Shown in pieces: positions 25,891 to 38,354 of a stretch of 64,000 nucleotides of DNA. A model generated the notes under the pieces. That model was not told where the DNA came from. It saw nothing but the letters and a program-made list of their open reading frames with translations, and ran no database searches. The position numbers and the translations under genes are program-made. Source of the stretch: Isoetes taiwanensis (Eukaryota; Streptophyta; Lycopodiopsida; Isoetales; Isoetaceae); NCBI GenBank assembly GCA_021234155.1, contig JAJEKV010000092.1:2304561-2368560 (forward strand), read 5' to 3'. Numbering within the stretch: position 1 is the first letter of the stretch; each line of letters begins with the position of its first letter.

Positions 25891-27378
25891 TGTGACGTCC
25901 CCTGCTTATATATGATGCCCTGATCATATAGAACTGGAGTTCATCCCTCCTGACCGCGCAAGCTCGCTGCCACGAGTCCGTCCACCTATCATCGGGCCCT
26001 TGATGATGAGCAAGAACCAGACGAGGAAGAATGGACGTGTCATTCATCCCGTCTCCCTCGAGATCTAGCTAGCTCACCACAACATAGCATCTGTAACAAC
26101 AACATCAGTAACATCAATTGAGGGGAATCCTACTCAAGGCTCAGACTCCAGGGGATCGACTGCAGCTTGGGTCTCCAGAGCTCAAAGCAGATAGAGATCA
26201 TAACAATGGATCTGACTGGCATAGAACATGGTCATTGGGTAGTCCACTCCATTCGCCCCTCCTGTCCGTACTTTGCAAATATGCTGATAAGTCTTGGAGC
26301 CTGACCGTAACCTGCTGGGTGCATAGCCAAAGGGGCTACTCCTGGGTTACATCTACATCTCCCCAGTTATCGATGAGGCAGGAGGAGATCACTTCCCTCC
26401 ACAAGATGCATGCCACTTATAGGCGGGCTGGAGAGCCACTGCTTGTCTACGACTTCAACCCCATTGAAGGTGATGCATCAACCAACAGGTGTCGAGCCCA
26501 TACCTTGTCCACACTCAATGGCAAGCTATTAGGCCTAGCCCATAGTGTTTCCTCGTAGGCTTTACACACCAGAGGGATCAATTGTAACCGGACAAGTCTT
26601 CATTGTCAGCCGGTCTAGCTTCGCCACACACAGCCAGGTGGGCTCTTATGCACAGACCGCATTAATTGGGAATTAATGGGCTAATCTGGAATCATCAACT
26701 AAGAAGGCTCTAGGTCTTTACCCCCCTTCCCAATACACATGAGTGCTCACAGAGATCAACCATAATCATCCATAGAACTGAAAAATAGAATACCATCTAA
26801 TCTATCTACCTAAACATACATAGTTAGGTTCTTTCATTAGAGGCTGAGATCTTGAAACCTATAGGTCCTCTAAGGCTAATAGAAGATGCTAACTCAGCCT
26901 AATGCCGCGGTCGAGAAGTCAGCTTTCCACAACACATTGACCACATGTCGGATCCTTGGCTCACTCCAACTCCATGAAAGGCGTCCATGCTCTCGATCTG
27001 GCCTGAGACGATCGGACGCGCGTGATCTGTTGGACAATGCGGGCTTCGGGGCATTTGGCAAGGCAGAATGGCACATGCGCTTGGTCAAACAGGCTCTTAG
27101 AGACTGGAATCCAAAAAGGGGACACTTTTAAGGTTCCTGCCTCTTTATGCCCACGTTTTAGGCCTAATCGGCCATATGGCTTATATGGGGTATTGCCATG
27201 TGGCAATATAGGATATATTCACATGTTGCATAACGTGTGCAATATAATGGGTTCTAGTGGTTGTGCCATGGTACAACCCTTTACGGTTGTCGTGTACATG
27301 TCGTCATAGTCGACATATACTAATGACGTGGTAGTATAATATACGTATTTATACCATATATTATGTTGGAACATCACA
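25891..27378 (-). repeat. 3' LTR of element 2
   Basis: This 1488-bp LTR is followed by the same purine-rich tract on the minus strand (27379-27391) as in element 1. Confidence 0.92.
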
Positions 27379-30365
27379 TTCTCCCCACCTTGAATTGATG
27401 TTGTCCTCAGCATCACGAGTCTCCCCAATTTGGAACCCTGCATTAACTTTACAATATATTTATTTACATACTTACTAGCTTATACAAGATTTAAGCAATT
27501 AGTTCCTATAGTAAAATTATATTTACTCTAGGCTTTAACAATATTTACGACGTTCACATACATCTTAGCGTAGTTATATAAATACTAATCATAATTTAGA
27601 CAGTCATGTTACCTAGATAAGGTTTTAATTATCATATATGAGAATTAAGCATGTGCTTCTTATTCTCTTCCTTGGGTTTTGCATTACCCTTAGAAGTATA
27701 TACCTAAAGATGCACCTAAGTGTACATGAAATTAATTTATTTTTACAAGGACCTTGAAGGTCGTACGTCTATCCTCGGAAGGAATTACATCCTTACCATG
27801 GTTTAGTTAACATCTTAATTAAGCATTACCTTGGAACCATGCATGATCCCTACTGGACTCCTTTAATGCATGCGATTAAATTAATTACCGTAATGTAGTA
27901 TTCCCACATTAACGTTGTGGTGATATTGGATATATTGGTTTCAATATTCTTATTTTTAATTGACCGTTCTATCGAACTTTAAGGCCTTTAAAATATACCT
28001 TCGTGCAATTATCGAGGCAATACTTATACTTTAGAAATTATTCTAATTATTTATCACATAGCTAGGGTTTATATCATCGCCAAGTGTTGATGGTGTGACT
28101 CTCGCTCGCTACTTGGTTGGTGATGTATCAACCTTAATATACTTTACAATTGATATACTTATGATAAGATAGACAAATTCTTATTATATTTACTAGGACG
28201 ATATGAAGGTTACTTTAATGCCTTTGGAAGGAATTACATCCTTACGAAGGTTGAACTAAGATTTTATGTAATTATTATATTACTTTATCTCGATATTAAG
28301 ATATCTACACAAGATATTTGCAGTTATTATGAACATATAATTTATCAACAAGGCATTAAAGCTTATGATACATGCCCTCATGGAGTGCTCTAATGCAGGC
28401 TACTAGCTCATTCCTAGGTATGAATGTAGCCAATTGATCACGGCGTAAGGAAATTATGTTTTTCCCATCATGCATTCTATCTACACTCAGATGCAAAGCC
28501 TCTCCCCACCTTAGTTATCACACTCGCTAAGGCTAGAATACATCCCCCCATTGAGCCAATATCGACTAATTTGGAGACGACTTGGCCGTTGCATTGCTTC
28601 CATTAATTTGCTCCCCGCTTTGGCGCAGTTGGCTACCACGTCAGTCTTGCATGCTGACGGTCACATGGACATTAAAGCATCTATCCATCTTATACTCCAT
28701 CTGCTTTGGCTACTTGCGGAAGGGACTCTATTTCTAAGGATCGACTAATTTGATAGCGATTCCACCCCTAACATGCAGGTAGGGTTCAGTCCTAAGATTG
28801 AGCCCCCACTTTCTTCATAAGAAAATGGTCTTACACCTCTTCAATGATGCTATCCAATGCATCCTATCCCCTCAATTGTTGTTGTCATAACATCTCAGCT
28901 ATTCTATCTACCTTAAGAGGTTATCTACCTTAAGACCTAATGCATTAATTTGCTAGCCTTAGCTAATATATTTAACCATCTATCCATCATGTTTAACATA
29001 TCCATCCATAAGCGACTGTGACGAGCCTGCCGAGTTGACCCTCCTGGCAACTCGGGATCTTGTCAATACTAGAGGTTAGATCTAGGTTGATATGAAAACT
29101 CTAATCAACTATGTTTGGTGAAGAATTTAATCTTCCAAAAAATAATGGAGAATGATTCCCTTCTTATATATATACAAGAATTTAGCGCCGGCGGAGCCGG
29201 CGCCCTATGTACCCTTAGAGATCTAACCTTAGTGTGAGCTTTGATACCTATAATTTGGCTCTAATTTGTCTATTTTCGATAAAGGTGCTTATTTATGAAG
29301 CATCAGAACATTGTCGAATACCGTACCCTGAGCAAACTCTCGTTGAAGCTTTGGTGAAATGCCTCGCAAACCCGTGGTTGTAAATATTTTAAAGTCACAC
29401 TTGCTTATAGTAGTGCATCAATGATGATCTTATAGAAGTAGAGAAATGTTGTTCCTTATTGAATTCAACCAAGAAATCCATGCCTAGTTCTTTAAGGAAT
29501 GATGAATGGCGGTGTTAAAAATTAAATTCAGTTTTGCAATAGTTGCACAACAGGATTAAAGTTTGAACAGTAAATTGGTAACTTAAAGATGTTGCTATGG
29601 GCACCTTGGAAAATATGCGTGTTTGCCTATGATTTTGTGCGAATAATGTGTTGCTTTATTGGTAGAATGATATGTTAGAGACGATTAAATCTCAACGTAG
29701 AATTAGGATATGAATTTGCTCAAACTCATTTTGTTGCTGGATATCACATAAGTTAAATTTAAATGGCAATATTTGAGAAAAAATTTTAAAGCTTGATAAT
29801 TATCAGTAATATGGTTTGCCATTTTTTCTTTGACATTGAGAATGTTGAGTGGCGACATAAGAAATTGGTAGCTAGATTGAATATCTAGCATTATAACAGG
29901 GGGTTGTTTTTGTATTTTTGTACTTTTTTTCCTAAGGTTTTTATATGATTTGATGATAGTATTCTATGAGACATACTAATCGGTATATCTAGAGTGCACA
30001 TACGCTCACTTCAATTTTCGTATAATTTAAGATTCTATGCTAAGAAAAAGTATTTTTTCCTTGCTTTACATGCAAGGCTCGAGACCCTTCAACTTAGGGT
30101 TTCGTTCTTCCCATGCCATGTCCTCTGCCATATTCTGGTCCTCTGCCATATTCGACAGGGCATGTATCATGTCGGATCAGCTAAGCCTATTTTCTTACCT
30201 TGTTGCACAGCCTGGATGTTATGGTTCTTTGAGGTTGAACCCCATATCTGATTCAATTTCTATAACTATAGAAGGGGCTGTAGATGGTTCCGAGAGCCCC
30301 ATGAAAAGCAAAAATCTGGCAGAGGGAAATGGGTCGGCGAGGTACTGCAGAAGACAGTTTAAATG

Positions 30366-30863
30366 ATCTCCAGTTTAAATGATCTCGACCTGGAAAAGGT
30401 TGAAACCAGGGATCCAGGGTTTGCAGACAACAGGGTTTTCGGAAGTCCTCCTGTATCTCGGCTGGATAGCTTGGTTGAACACGGATGGCCAGGCGCAAAG
30501 CTTTTCTTATTTGGGTCATGTGCAAATGCATTTGGAGTACGAAATAGTGATATTGATGTATGCTTGACTGTTGATGAGGAAGATCCAAATAAAGCTGAGC
30601 TTGTTGTTCGGATGGCAGATATCTTGGAAGCTAATGACATGGCAAGTGTTCAGGTCAGTTTTTATTAACAAACAAGATCCTCTAGTTTCATTAATAAGAA
30701 ATGCATAGTCTCTTGACAAAGGGTTCTTCCAGGCATTGACTCATGCTCGCTGTAGTTAATTCGAAATTGTTGCATGACTATGCAAAAATTGATGTCCGGT
30801 TGAGGCAACTGGCCTTCATAGTTAAGCACTGGGCAAAATCTCGCCAAGTGAATGAAATAATCC
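30366..30863 (+). pseudogene. URT1-like: Captured fragment of a URT1-type terminal uridylyltransferase
   Basis: Exon 30366-30653 encodes the start of a Cid1-type nucleotidyltransferase domain, with LFLFGSCANAFGVRNSDIDV: the G-S helix motif and the D-x-D pair that bind metal. An intron with GT (30654) and AG (30731-30732) follows. The next exon (30733-30863) starts ALTHAR, then in another frame contains [20 protein letters not shown] and [17 protein letters not shown], as in plant URT1, which uridylates deadenylated mRNA. About 20 codons between ALTHAR and LAVVN, where the third catalytic aspartate normally lies, are missing, and no poly(A)-polymerase-associated domain follows. It is a non-functional piece inside the Helitron-like element that retains an intron, so it was captured as DNA. 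Confidence 0.85.
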
Positions 30864-32210
30864 AGGTTGTTCCTTCCTTGCATAATTTGATTTTCCAAAT
30901 ACCTTTGTGCAGCAGGTTCTGTGGTCACAGATTCGTGGTCACAGAAAATACCTTTGTGCAGCCGGATTCGTGGTCACAGATTCTCCAGCATGGCCGATGT
31001 GATTGCAATAGGAGGTAATCAGATATTGCAGGAGGTAATAGGATGTGGAGCCAGCCAAAATTCATGTGCTAATGTGCATTCATTTCCCTCAAAGAACGTC
31101 ACGCCCAATTCGCCTTTGTCTACGTGTAACTCCCATGTGACTTGGAAATTGGCAGCATTTTAAAGTTGGAAAAGGGTTTTCACATTGTCAGCCATTGAAA
31201 GAAGTGGCAGATAGAATCCTTAGGAGTAATAAGCTGCCAGATTGGGGCAAGTAATGTCCAATCAGTATTTTGGACCGTAGCTACTAGTCATCGGATTTTT
31301 GGAGCAATATTAAGGTTACATTAAGGCATTATGCAGTTATTAAAGAAAAAATGTGAGGAAATTGCAAAATTGGAATTCGGGGAAAGAGTCCAATGCTGGT
31401 CATTACACGAGCGGATGAAGATAGCCACGAGCTCAACTTGCATCGATCATCTTTGGAATGCCAAATTCGGCAATTTCGATGCGGATGCCTTTGTCCATAA
31501 TGCATCCGATCATACTTTGGAATCAATGAATTCGGCAATTTCCGATGCGGATGCCTCTGTCCATAATGTGTATCCTCTGATGGCATCTTAGCTTTGTCAC
31601 ATGAATAATTATGCTTTATTGATCAAAAATTGACATTTGAGGTTTATGATGAGAATCATTCAGGCAATGGAAGCAACCTACCAGTTGTAGGTGAACGATA
31701 TCTCTTGTGCATATTATGATCAAGTGGAAACATTAAAAGATTATGGCAAACAAGATAATGAAACACTTGGGGAGCTAGTCACAGTTTTTTTAGTATTGGG
31801 CTTATGGGCACGACTATAACCGAAAGCAAAGCGGTGATTTCACCGAACTGGAGGCTTTATGAGTTTATTTCTCATTTTCGTTCAAATGTTTAACTAATAT
31901 TTACCTCATTATCATGGAAAGTATCATGGTCATCCATCGCGTTCATGAAATATTCAGAGACTTATTATGTCATGCTGCAAACTTTGTGACAATGCTCAGT
32001 TGTGCATTGTATTTCTAGAATAGTTGTGCATTGTTTAGAGTGGAATAAATGGTGTTGCATTTGATCCTTCATGAACTTGATTCTTGTATTACAATATTCA
32101 AATTACTGATAATGAATGAATAATGAATAAGCTACGTTGTTTTTAATAAACATATGAGTATAATACTTATGCTTGCTTTGTTAGGGCCCGAAGGGCCCAA
32201 AATTTTTTTT

Positions 32211-32672
32211 TATTATAACAACCAACACATAACTACCATTAACATTAATTAACACAACCATTACATCCAACACTTTTAAATTAAAACCCCCTTGAAACCC
32301 CCTCTAGTTTGGGTGCATATTCACACGGGGGTGACGTAGGGCAGCGAGAGCCCCTATAATTATGTTTTGCACGTACAAAATCAACACCATATAGTATATT
32401 ACCTCAAATCTTATAGTATTTTACAAATCTTGTTATACAGTATAACAAATTCCATACATCCATACCCCACAAACGAGGAACTTTGCGTACGGTGTAGATT
32501 AAGGAATAAGGGGTGAATATGCCTATCCAACAGCTCTCGTTGCCCGGAGTCACCCCCCGTGTGAATATGCACCCAAACTAGAGAGGGTTTCAAGGGGGTT
32601 TTAATTTAAAAGTGTTGGATGTAATGGTTGTGTTAATTAATGTTAATGGTAGTTATGTGTTGGTTGTTATAA
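32211..32672. mobile_element. Long-TIR MITE or foldback element
   Basis: Inverted repeats of about 140 bp (32211-32352 and 32533-32672) face each other around a centre of about 180 bp. The outer ends read TTATAACAACCAACACATAA and its complement. Identity between the arms is very high except for the innermost part (GCAGCGAGAGC against GCTCTCGTTGC). There is no coding capacity. No clear target duplication is visible, so the superfamily is open; long TIRs would suit a Mutator-like parent. Confidence 0.88.
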
Positions 32673-33394
32673 TTGTGGCATATAACAGTGGTTATGCTAC
32701 TTAATTGCATGCAGTGGAGAGGAATTTATATGTGTCAATTTGCATTGTGCAAGCTGAAATTCTAAGTTTTGCCTCTCGTTGGTCGTATATCATAGTGAAT
32801 TGTATAAGGAGTGCCAATAAGGCTATCAATATAGCAAGGGTGGCCCATAGGAGATCTTGGGACCATGCAGTGCTATTTAGATATGCACAACACATCTTTC
32901 ATGTCTTGATGCTTGCTCTATCAGACCAAACGAACTCTCTAAAACATAATAGATATGCATTAGATATAATGTGAGCTTACTTGTTGAATATGAACAACCC
33001 CAAATTCTGGTAAACAATTTGCAATGCTTGCCATGTACATGATGATATTATATGTTACATTAATGCCGCACCAGTATGTTTCCCTAGTTCTAAGGTTATG
33101 GTGCATCTTGGTATGCCTTAGGCTAGAGGTACCAGTGTGGAATGACATATTTTATGCCTAAAGGCATTGATAAATAGATCTAAAGCATTAGGTATAATAC
33201 CATGGGTAAAGGTATGTTGAGACAATAAAACGATCATTCATTAAACGATTCAGTAAAGGTAAGCACCAATAAGTCGAGTGTCTCACCATCGAGTAGAATA
33301 GGCAGCAGGAGCTAGCGTTGGCTACTGTGCTGCCAGTCATTGCCACGTGGTGTCACTGCATTGGCAGGAACCATTAACAAAGGACAGTGACTTT

Positions 33395-33718
33395 GGCCGC
33401 AAACGGAATAGATCCTCCAAATGCATTTCCTGCCAAAACTATCACAGAAGCAGGGGAATTTCAAAATTAGGGGGTAGTACAATCAAAGCTGTTGTGATTC
33501 ATAAAAATTGCATGCAGCTTCTTATCAAACAACTCTTTAGGAATTTGCCCCCATGTAGATTGTACCTGATATCTAAGTAGACCAAATTAGGCAGATCAGT
33601 TACTACATTTGGAAATGTTCCCGAGAATTTGATGTTGCTCAGGTCCAATTCATACAAATTAGATAGGCAGCTTATTCCGTTGCGCAGAGGACTTCTATAA
33701 AAGTTATCCGGGACAGAT
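33395..33718 (-). pseudogene. Captured fragment of a leucine-rich-repeat extensin (LRX) gene
   Basis: The minus strand encodes leucine-rich repeats of the LRX/PEX cell-wall protein type: SVPDNFYRSPLRNGISCLSN (near 33710-33655), then LYELDLSNIKFSGTFPNVV, DLPNLVYLDIRYN and, after frame changes, DKKLHAIFMNHNSF and NSPASVIVLAGNAFGGSIP near 33420. The order and the N-S-P-A-S-V-x-x-L-A-x-N-x-F-G-G signature are diagnostic of the LRX LRR domain. The hinge cysteines and the extensin SPPP tail are missing. At least two frame changes make it a dead fragment. It lies opposite in strand to the URT1-like fragment in the same Helitron-like element. Confidence 0.8.
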
Positions 33719-36136
33719 TGACGGATTTAAAGAAGAATCACATAAAAACAGAGTTGATAGATTTGATTGCTCTGCAGCTATTGTTATGTTATGATGGGAC
33801 TGGTGCATTATACAGCCCCCCCCCCATGGAGGGCGCTATCGTAGCCCTCCATTTCAATCATCGACGGCCAGATATCGGCCACCGGGGGCGAGAGGGGTTG
33901 TATAATGCACTCTGCCCGTTATACTCTATTAATTCCATACATAATGTTCTACTCGCATGTGTTACAATGGATGGGCATATATGCTGGAGACATATGTAGG
34001 ATTGGGTGGGATGTTTAATTACTAAACATAGTTGCTATGCTTACCTAGTATGCTTACCTAGTTTGCCTCCGGACATTGTGTGGCAATGTTTTTCTTTAGA
34101 GGCCTGGGCAACTAATTAAATGTATAAGGGTTTTAGATTAAAGAAAACGTGAGCACCCATAAATCGGGGGCTCACCATTGATCTGTGGTAATCGGTAGTT
34201 GCAGCGAAAGGTGCTGAAACGAATCGGCTATTTCTGATTTTTCTGCTAGGCCTTCCTGCCATTGAAAAGAATTGCCACGTGGCATTGCCATGTTTGCAAT
34301 TGTTTGCATCGTCAAGGCGGTGGTCTGTTACAGGGATTTTAGGGAGAGACACAAAGAGAGAAGTGGCGAACTGGGAAGGCCGCAGGCTCAATCTAAGAAA
34401 GGGAAGAGCAATTCTAAAATTAATTTTGAATTAAGCGGGGGGTTGCAACTTATTTGGATTCGCCGAGAAGAAGCCTGTGCCTGCTGGATGTAATCTGGTA
34501 ATTGCCTCCTTGGCAAATCTGTGCTGTAAGAAATACAAAGAGTAAGGATCACTAGTAATTGATAAATAAGCTTAATATGAACTAGGATGATACCTTTGAT
34601 CAACCTCTGTTTCAATTCAAAGTGCAAAATAGTGGCACTAACATTTGGGTTTAGAACGGCTGCTAAGTGCTTCTAGTGGAGTGGATGATCCTTTATACAA
34701 AATCCAGAGGGTATGAATTGGGACCATATGGATGCTGCTACTGGCAATGAAGATGTCCTGTACAGACCAGAAGCCCTGATTAGTAAGCACTTCTAATTTT
34801 ATTGCTACACCACTCTTAGCGTTGTGGATTAAAAATCCTTTCCGGCTTGGTAAACCTAAGCTTCAGTCTGCTGTGTTAATGGGCAGACTCGCTATGCTTG
34901 ATGATACAGGGTTTTTAGCTATAATAACCTTTGCCAGATTTTCCAGCAGACGGAATTTCTTTTGGAGATCAATACAAAGGGTTTACTCCTCAGAACAACG
35001 CATAGAACATATCATTTGCAGTTCATCCTCTGATATGGATGGGAATCGCGAATCTGGCAGCAAAATTGATGCAAACCGGAGACATTTGTGGGCAATATAA
35101 ATCTTATCTTAATTCATAGAACAAAAAATTGCCCATTAATTCGCCCATTTAATACTGGCCGAAGCGCTTTAGATTTCTTCGTACAAAAGGAGCTCAATTT
35201 TTCTGCCAGATAATCCGTTTCTTGTGCTCTGATTCACAATTGGATGCATTGAATCCTTCTATCTAGCATCAAACTGGACGATAGGGAGCTAGATTTGAGT
35301 CTACATTCATCGATTGGGCAATTTTGTCGTGTTGGTTGTCAAGCCAGCTTCAAGAGATTCGGGCCTCAAAAAATTCGCTGGCCTTGTAAACCAGCTTCTA
35401 TTAAACCTCGGGGCAGCTGTGCCAGAAGTGTCATCGTTCTCTCCAGCATGTTAAACCCGGAGGGATTAGATCATATGGTTGACTGTGACGGAGGCAGAAG
35501 CTCGGGGGTGTGAGATGGCATAGAAAAGGCATACGTGGTGGGAGAACGATAGATATATCTAGGAATTCCAATTTCTAGTAATCCGTAATAGATTTATTCA
35601 AAAACCAAAGCTAAGATTCATCTTCTAGGAAACTCCAAAGTCAGCCACGATCTTGAACAGTACCACTGCTATCGGCCCGAGCACCACCTTGCTCAATCAC
35701 TGCATGCACTCAAAGGGGTTAGTCCTCGTGACTAAGTGGGAATTCCATAGCTGCCTCTGCATGCATAAAACATCTTGAAAGTCTTGGATAACAACATAAA
35801 CAACTCAAAGACACGAGAACGTATGGTGCAATGCTAGACAATGACAACAAAGAAAACAACATAAACCTCAATAGCAAAGAACATAACCAAAGTACCAAAC
35901 CATAATAAACAAACTCCGGGACAATCGATAGCTCAGCCAGCCTACATACAGGCCCCATTAGCAAACATAATTTCACCGGCTTACATTCCAAGCCCCAGAA
36001 GCGAGGTGGTGGGGGGTGAACCTCGTATCGATACCCCCTCAGCCCACGCCGGCTTTGGAGGACCTCTTACCATGGGTTTTCACAAGAGTTGACTGACGTA
36101 GCAATCCCTGCCAGGAGAACTACGCCCGGTGTCACA

Positions 36137-37018
36137 GAGCACAAATACATAGAACATAGAAACATGAGTCATGCCGGAACAACCCAGGCCACCGAACCTG
36201 GAAGTCCGACCCCGGAGGTTCCAAGTACATAACAAATACCAAGACAACAATGCAAAGACCATGACATGTAGGTTATTAGAGAATTTACAATAAATGTGCC
36301 TAGGTCATACTCTTAGCCGTTGTCGAGGTTGCCCATACAACCTAACCATGCCGAAGTAGCTAGATCGATGATGAAAACCATAATGACAACTCAAACGTTG
36401 ATGTAGCGTGCTCAAACCACCCCTGTAAGTTCGATGCAGGATTCACTCCATAGCATTATTTATTTAAGCTCTCTAAGGTATGGTTTCAAGTATTAATATT
36501 AAAATTCCACTTCCGTAGCTAAACAATTAATTGCGCATCGAGACTGGCGCCTCCAACTTACACTTTTCCTGCTTAAAAATCCATGGGGTCCCCTGACCGC
36601 AACTGCATGGAACTTCCGTCAAGCAGCTCCCAGGCAAGCCCCATCTCCCCGGGCCAAGATTTATCAATTTCCAAGAACTCTCAAGTTATCGTTTTTAAAT
36701 TACCCCTCATTCATTATTACATGTTCTTCTCTTCTGAGCAATCCGGATAAGCTCCAGCGTCCCTGCTTGCTTCGACAATCCTCCCAATGCAATCCTTTAC
36801 TTCACGTCTCCAAAAAGCTTCTAAAATTCCTTTCTCAATTGCCTCACTAATTTATAAAGCTTTTGCTTATTTTTAGTTCTTCATGCATATTCTATTTTGC
36901 ATGCATGTCAAACATGTATATATCATTACATGAGTACATTATCTTCGCCCATCAAGTAGCCAGGGACCGATTCTGATCGCTCCTTCTAAAATTTAACCCA
37001 TGTCCTCATGGGTCGATC
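36137..37018 (-). other. 3' untranslated interior of element 3
   Basis: This 0.88-kb stretch between the gag stop and the left LTR has no recognisable gene. Part of it (36180-36560) has a second copy at 22945-23500. Confidence 0.6.
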
Positions 37019-38245
37019 CTAGGAACTATCATGCTTACCTAGAATATAATAACAATGGGAAGGAAAATAGACAACTGCTTTAGGCAATGAGATAGAATCC
37101 AAGCTATTACAAACCTTACCTGGGATTCGCACTATAGAAGCTTCCTGAGCACCATCATGTGGAGCTTCTGCGGCGTAGATAATCGTTTGGTGTCGCGGAA
37201 GATCCGTTATTGTGGCAGCTCTAACTTCACCACTTTGTGGCCTTCGCTCAATAGTCCTATCATCTGCATCCGATCTTTCTTTCGGCTGACGCTCCCTTTG
37301 ATTCCATCGAGGCTCTCCACGACCTCTACCTTCACCAACATTTGGATTGCGATTAAATCTCCCTCCTCCCATGCTACCAAGTGGGCAATTATTCCTTGAG
37401 TGTCCAACTTCTCTACAACGGAAACAACGCCTCTCTTCAAGGCACCGTTGTCTTTCCTCATCAGTGAGTGGCGATAACAACTTACTCCCAGTCTGGATGC
37501 TACTTGCCCAACTCCTGTTATTACTTTGAACTTCCACAGATTGACTAGCATATGGCTCTTCTCTAAATGATCGCCTCCGACTATATGAATTCTCAACTGG
37601 CCAAGAGGAAGATGCTTGTCTCTTCCTTTGCGTATCCACTGCAACTTTTTCTGCCAAGTCTGCTTCCCGATTTTTGGCAATTCTTACTACCTCTTCTAGA
37701 TCCGTATATGCCACTCCAGACATGGTACTTTTGATATCAACATGGAGTCCTTTCACAAATCTGGCACACATCTTAGCTTTATCAAGAATAGGACAATGTG
37801 GTTGCAATCTTCTAAACTTTTCATTGTATTCTGCCACGATCCCTGTTTGCGTATATCCTGGAGGTGTAAAATGTCCCTCAAAGGCCTTTTTGAACTCTTC
37901 CCACGTTGCTTGGCCAGGTCTCTTATTCATGTCAGTTAGGCAAGTCTCCCACCAGACTCTTGCAAAACCTCCTAACATTGCCTGAGCCAGAAGAGCTTTT
38001 ACGGAATCTTGTGCCTTGATCAAATCAAAATAGAACTCCACTCCACGGAGCCAAGCATCAGCATCATCCCCTGTTGTGTTTTCTCCTATAAAAACTTCCC
38101 TTTTGGTGTCCTTTAACACCTTTTCAATTGCTTTCTCAGCCTCGGTCTTTTGCTGTGACACACTTTGCTGCAGAGATTGCTGAATAGCTTGCAGGATATT
38201 AGTTACATCTTGAGCTCCATCTCCACCTGCACCACCAGCATCCAT
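37019..38245 (-). CDS. gag: Gag protein of the gag-only LTR element
   Basis: A single frame of 408 residues begins at the ATG at 38245, 96 bp inside the primer-binding site, and runs to a stop at 37019. It starts with a glutamine-rich helix (about residues 10-45). The Retrotrans_gag core of Ty3/gypsy type follows (about 50-200), including DADAWLRGVEFYFDLI, ARVWWET, TWEEFKKAFEGHFTPPGY and FRRLQPHCP. Next come a basic, serine-rich linker and a CCHC zinc knuckle, CFRCREVGHSRNNCP (about 275-290). The tail is rich in arginine and glycine and suits RNA binding. The expected role is particle assembly and RNA packaging. The frame looks whole. No pol follows, so the protein could act with enzymes from another element. 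Confidence 0.93.
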   Translation of the reverse strand: MDAGGAGGDGAQDVTNILQAIQQSLQQSVSQQKTEAEKAIEKVLKDTKREVFIGENTTGDDADAWLRGVEFYFDLIKAQDSVKALLAQAMLGGFARVWWETCLTDMNKRPGQATWEEFKKAFEGHFTPPGYTQTGIVAEYNEKFRRLQPHCPILDKAKMCARFVKGLHVDIKSTMSGVAYTDLEEVVRIAKNREADLAEKVAVDTQRKRQASSSWPVENSYSRRRSFREEPYASQSVEVQSNNRSWASSIQTGSKLLSPLTDEERQRCLEERRCFRCREVGHSRNNCPLGSMGGGRFNRNPNVGEGRGRGEPRWNQRERQPKERSDADDRTIERRPQSGEVRAATITDLPRHQTIIYAAEAPHDGAQEASIVRIPGKVCNSLDSISLPKAVVYFPSHCYYILGKHDSS

Positions 38246-38340
38246 GATCTCCTATTACTCTGCAATTAGACAATAGGAGCATTAATAACTCACTTCAAGA
38301 ACATGAATCATTTCCAAATTCCCCTTTAAGATCAAACTTG

Positions 38341-38352
38341 GCTCTGATACCA
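38341..38352 (-). promoter_or_regulatory. Primer-binding site of element 3
   Basis: Minus-strand TGGTATCAGAGC lies two bases inside the right LTR and is complementary to initiator Met-tRNA, as in elements 1 and 2. Confidence 0.93.
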
Positions 38353-38354
38353 AC

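Larger units (their letters stand above)
29175..35553 (-). mobile_element. Helitron-like element carrying gene fragments
   Basis: The boundaries come from comparing the two LTRs of element 3. On the minus strand the insert starts TCTATCGTTCTCC (35553) and ends in a GC-rich hairpin (GCGCCGGC, TCC, GCCGGCGC at 29184-29202) followed by 10 bases ending CTTG. It sits between A and T inside an AT run with no target duplication. A 5' TC, a 3' hairpin about 10 bases from the end, and A/T insertion are the marks of Helitrons; the usual end is CTRR, so CTTG is atypical. No Rep/helicase gene is present. At least two host gene fragments (URT1-like at 30366, LRX-like at 33395) were captured, and a MITE is nested inside. 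Confidence 0.65.
29017..36136 (-). repeat. 3' LTR of element 3, split by an insertion
   Basis: The first part (29017-29174) matches 38355-38511. The second part (35554 to about 36136) matches from about 38512 to 39090. Between them lies the 6.4-kb Helitron-like element. The inner end is placed at the GTCACA near 36131-36136 and is less certain than the outer end. Confidence 0.8.

Noticed and set aside
33818-33900. C-rich run and short palindrome as a regulatory site
   Set aside because: It is a ten-base C run next to an imperfect repeat inside the Helitron-like element; nothing supports a function.
36017-36100. Host gene in the region 35.6-37.0 kb
   Set aside because: The open stretches here match the right LTR of element 3 or its interior and are shadows of the repeat.
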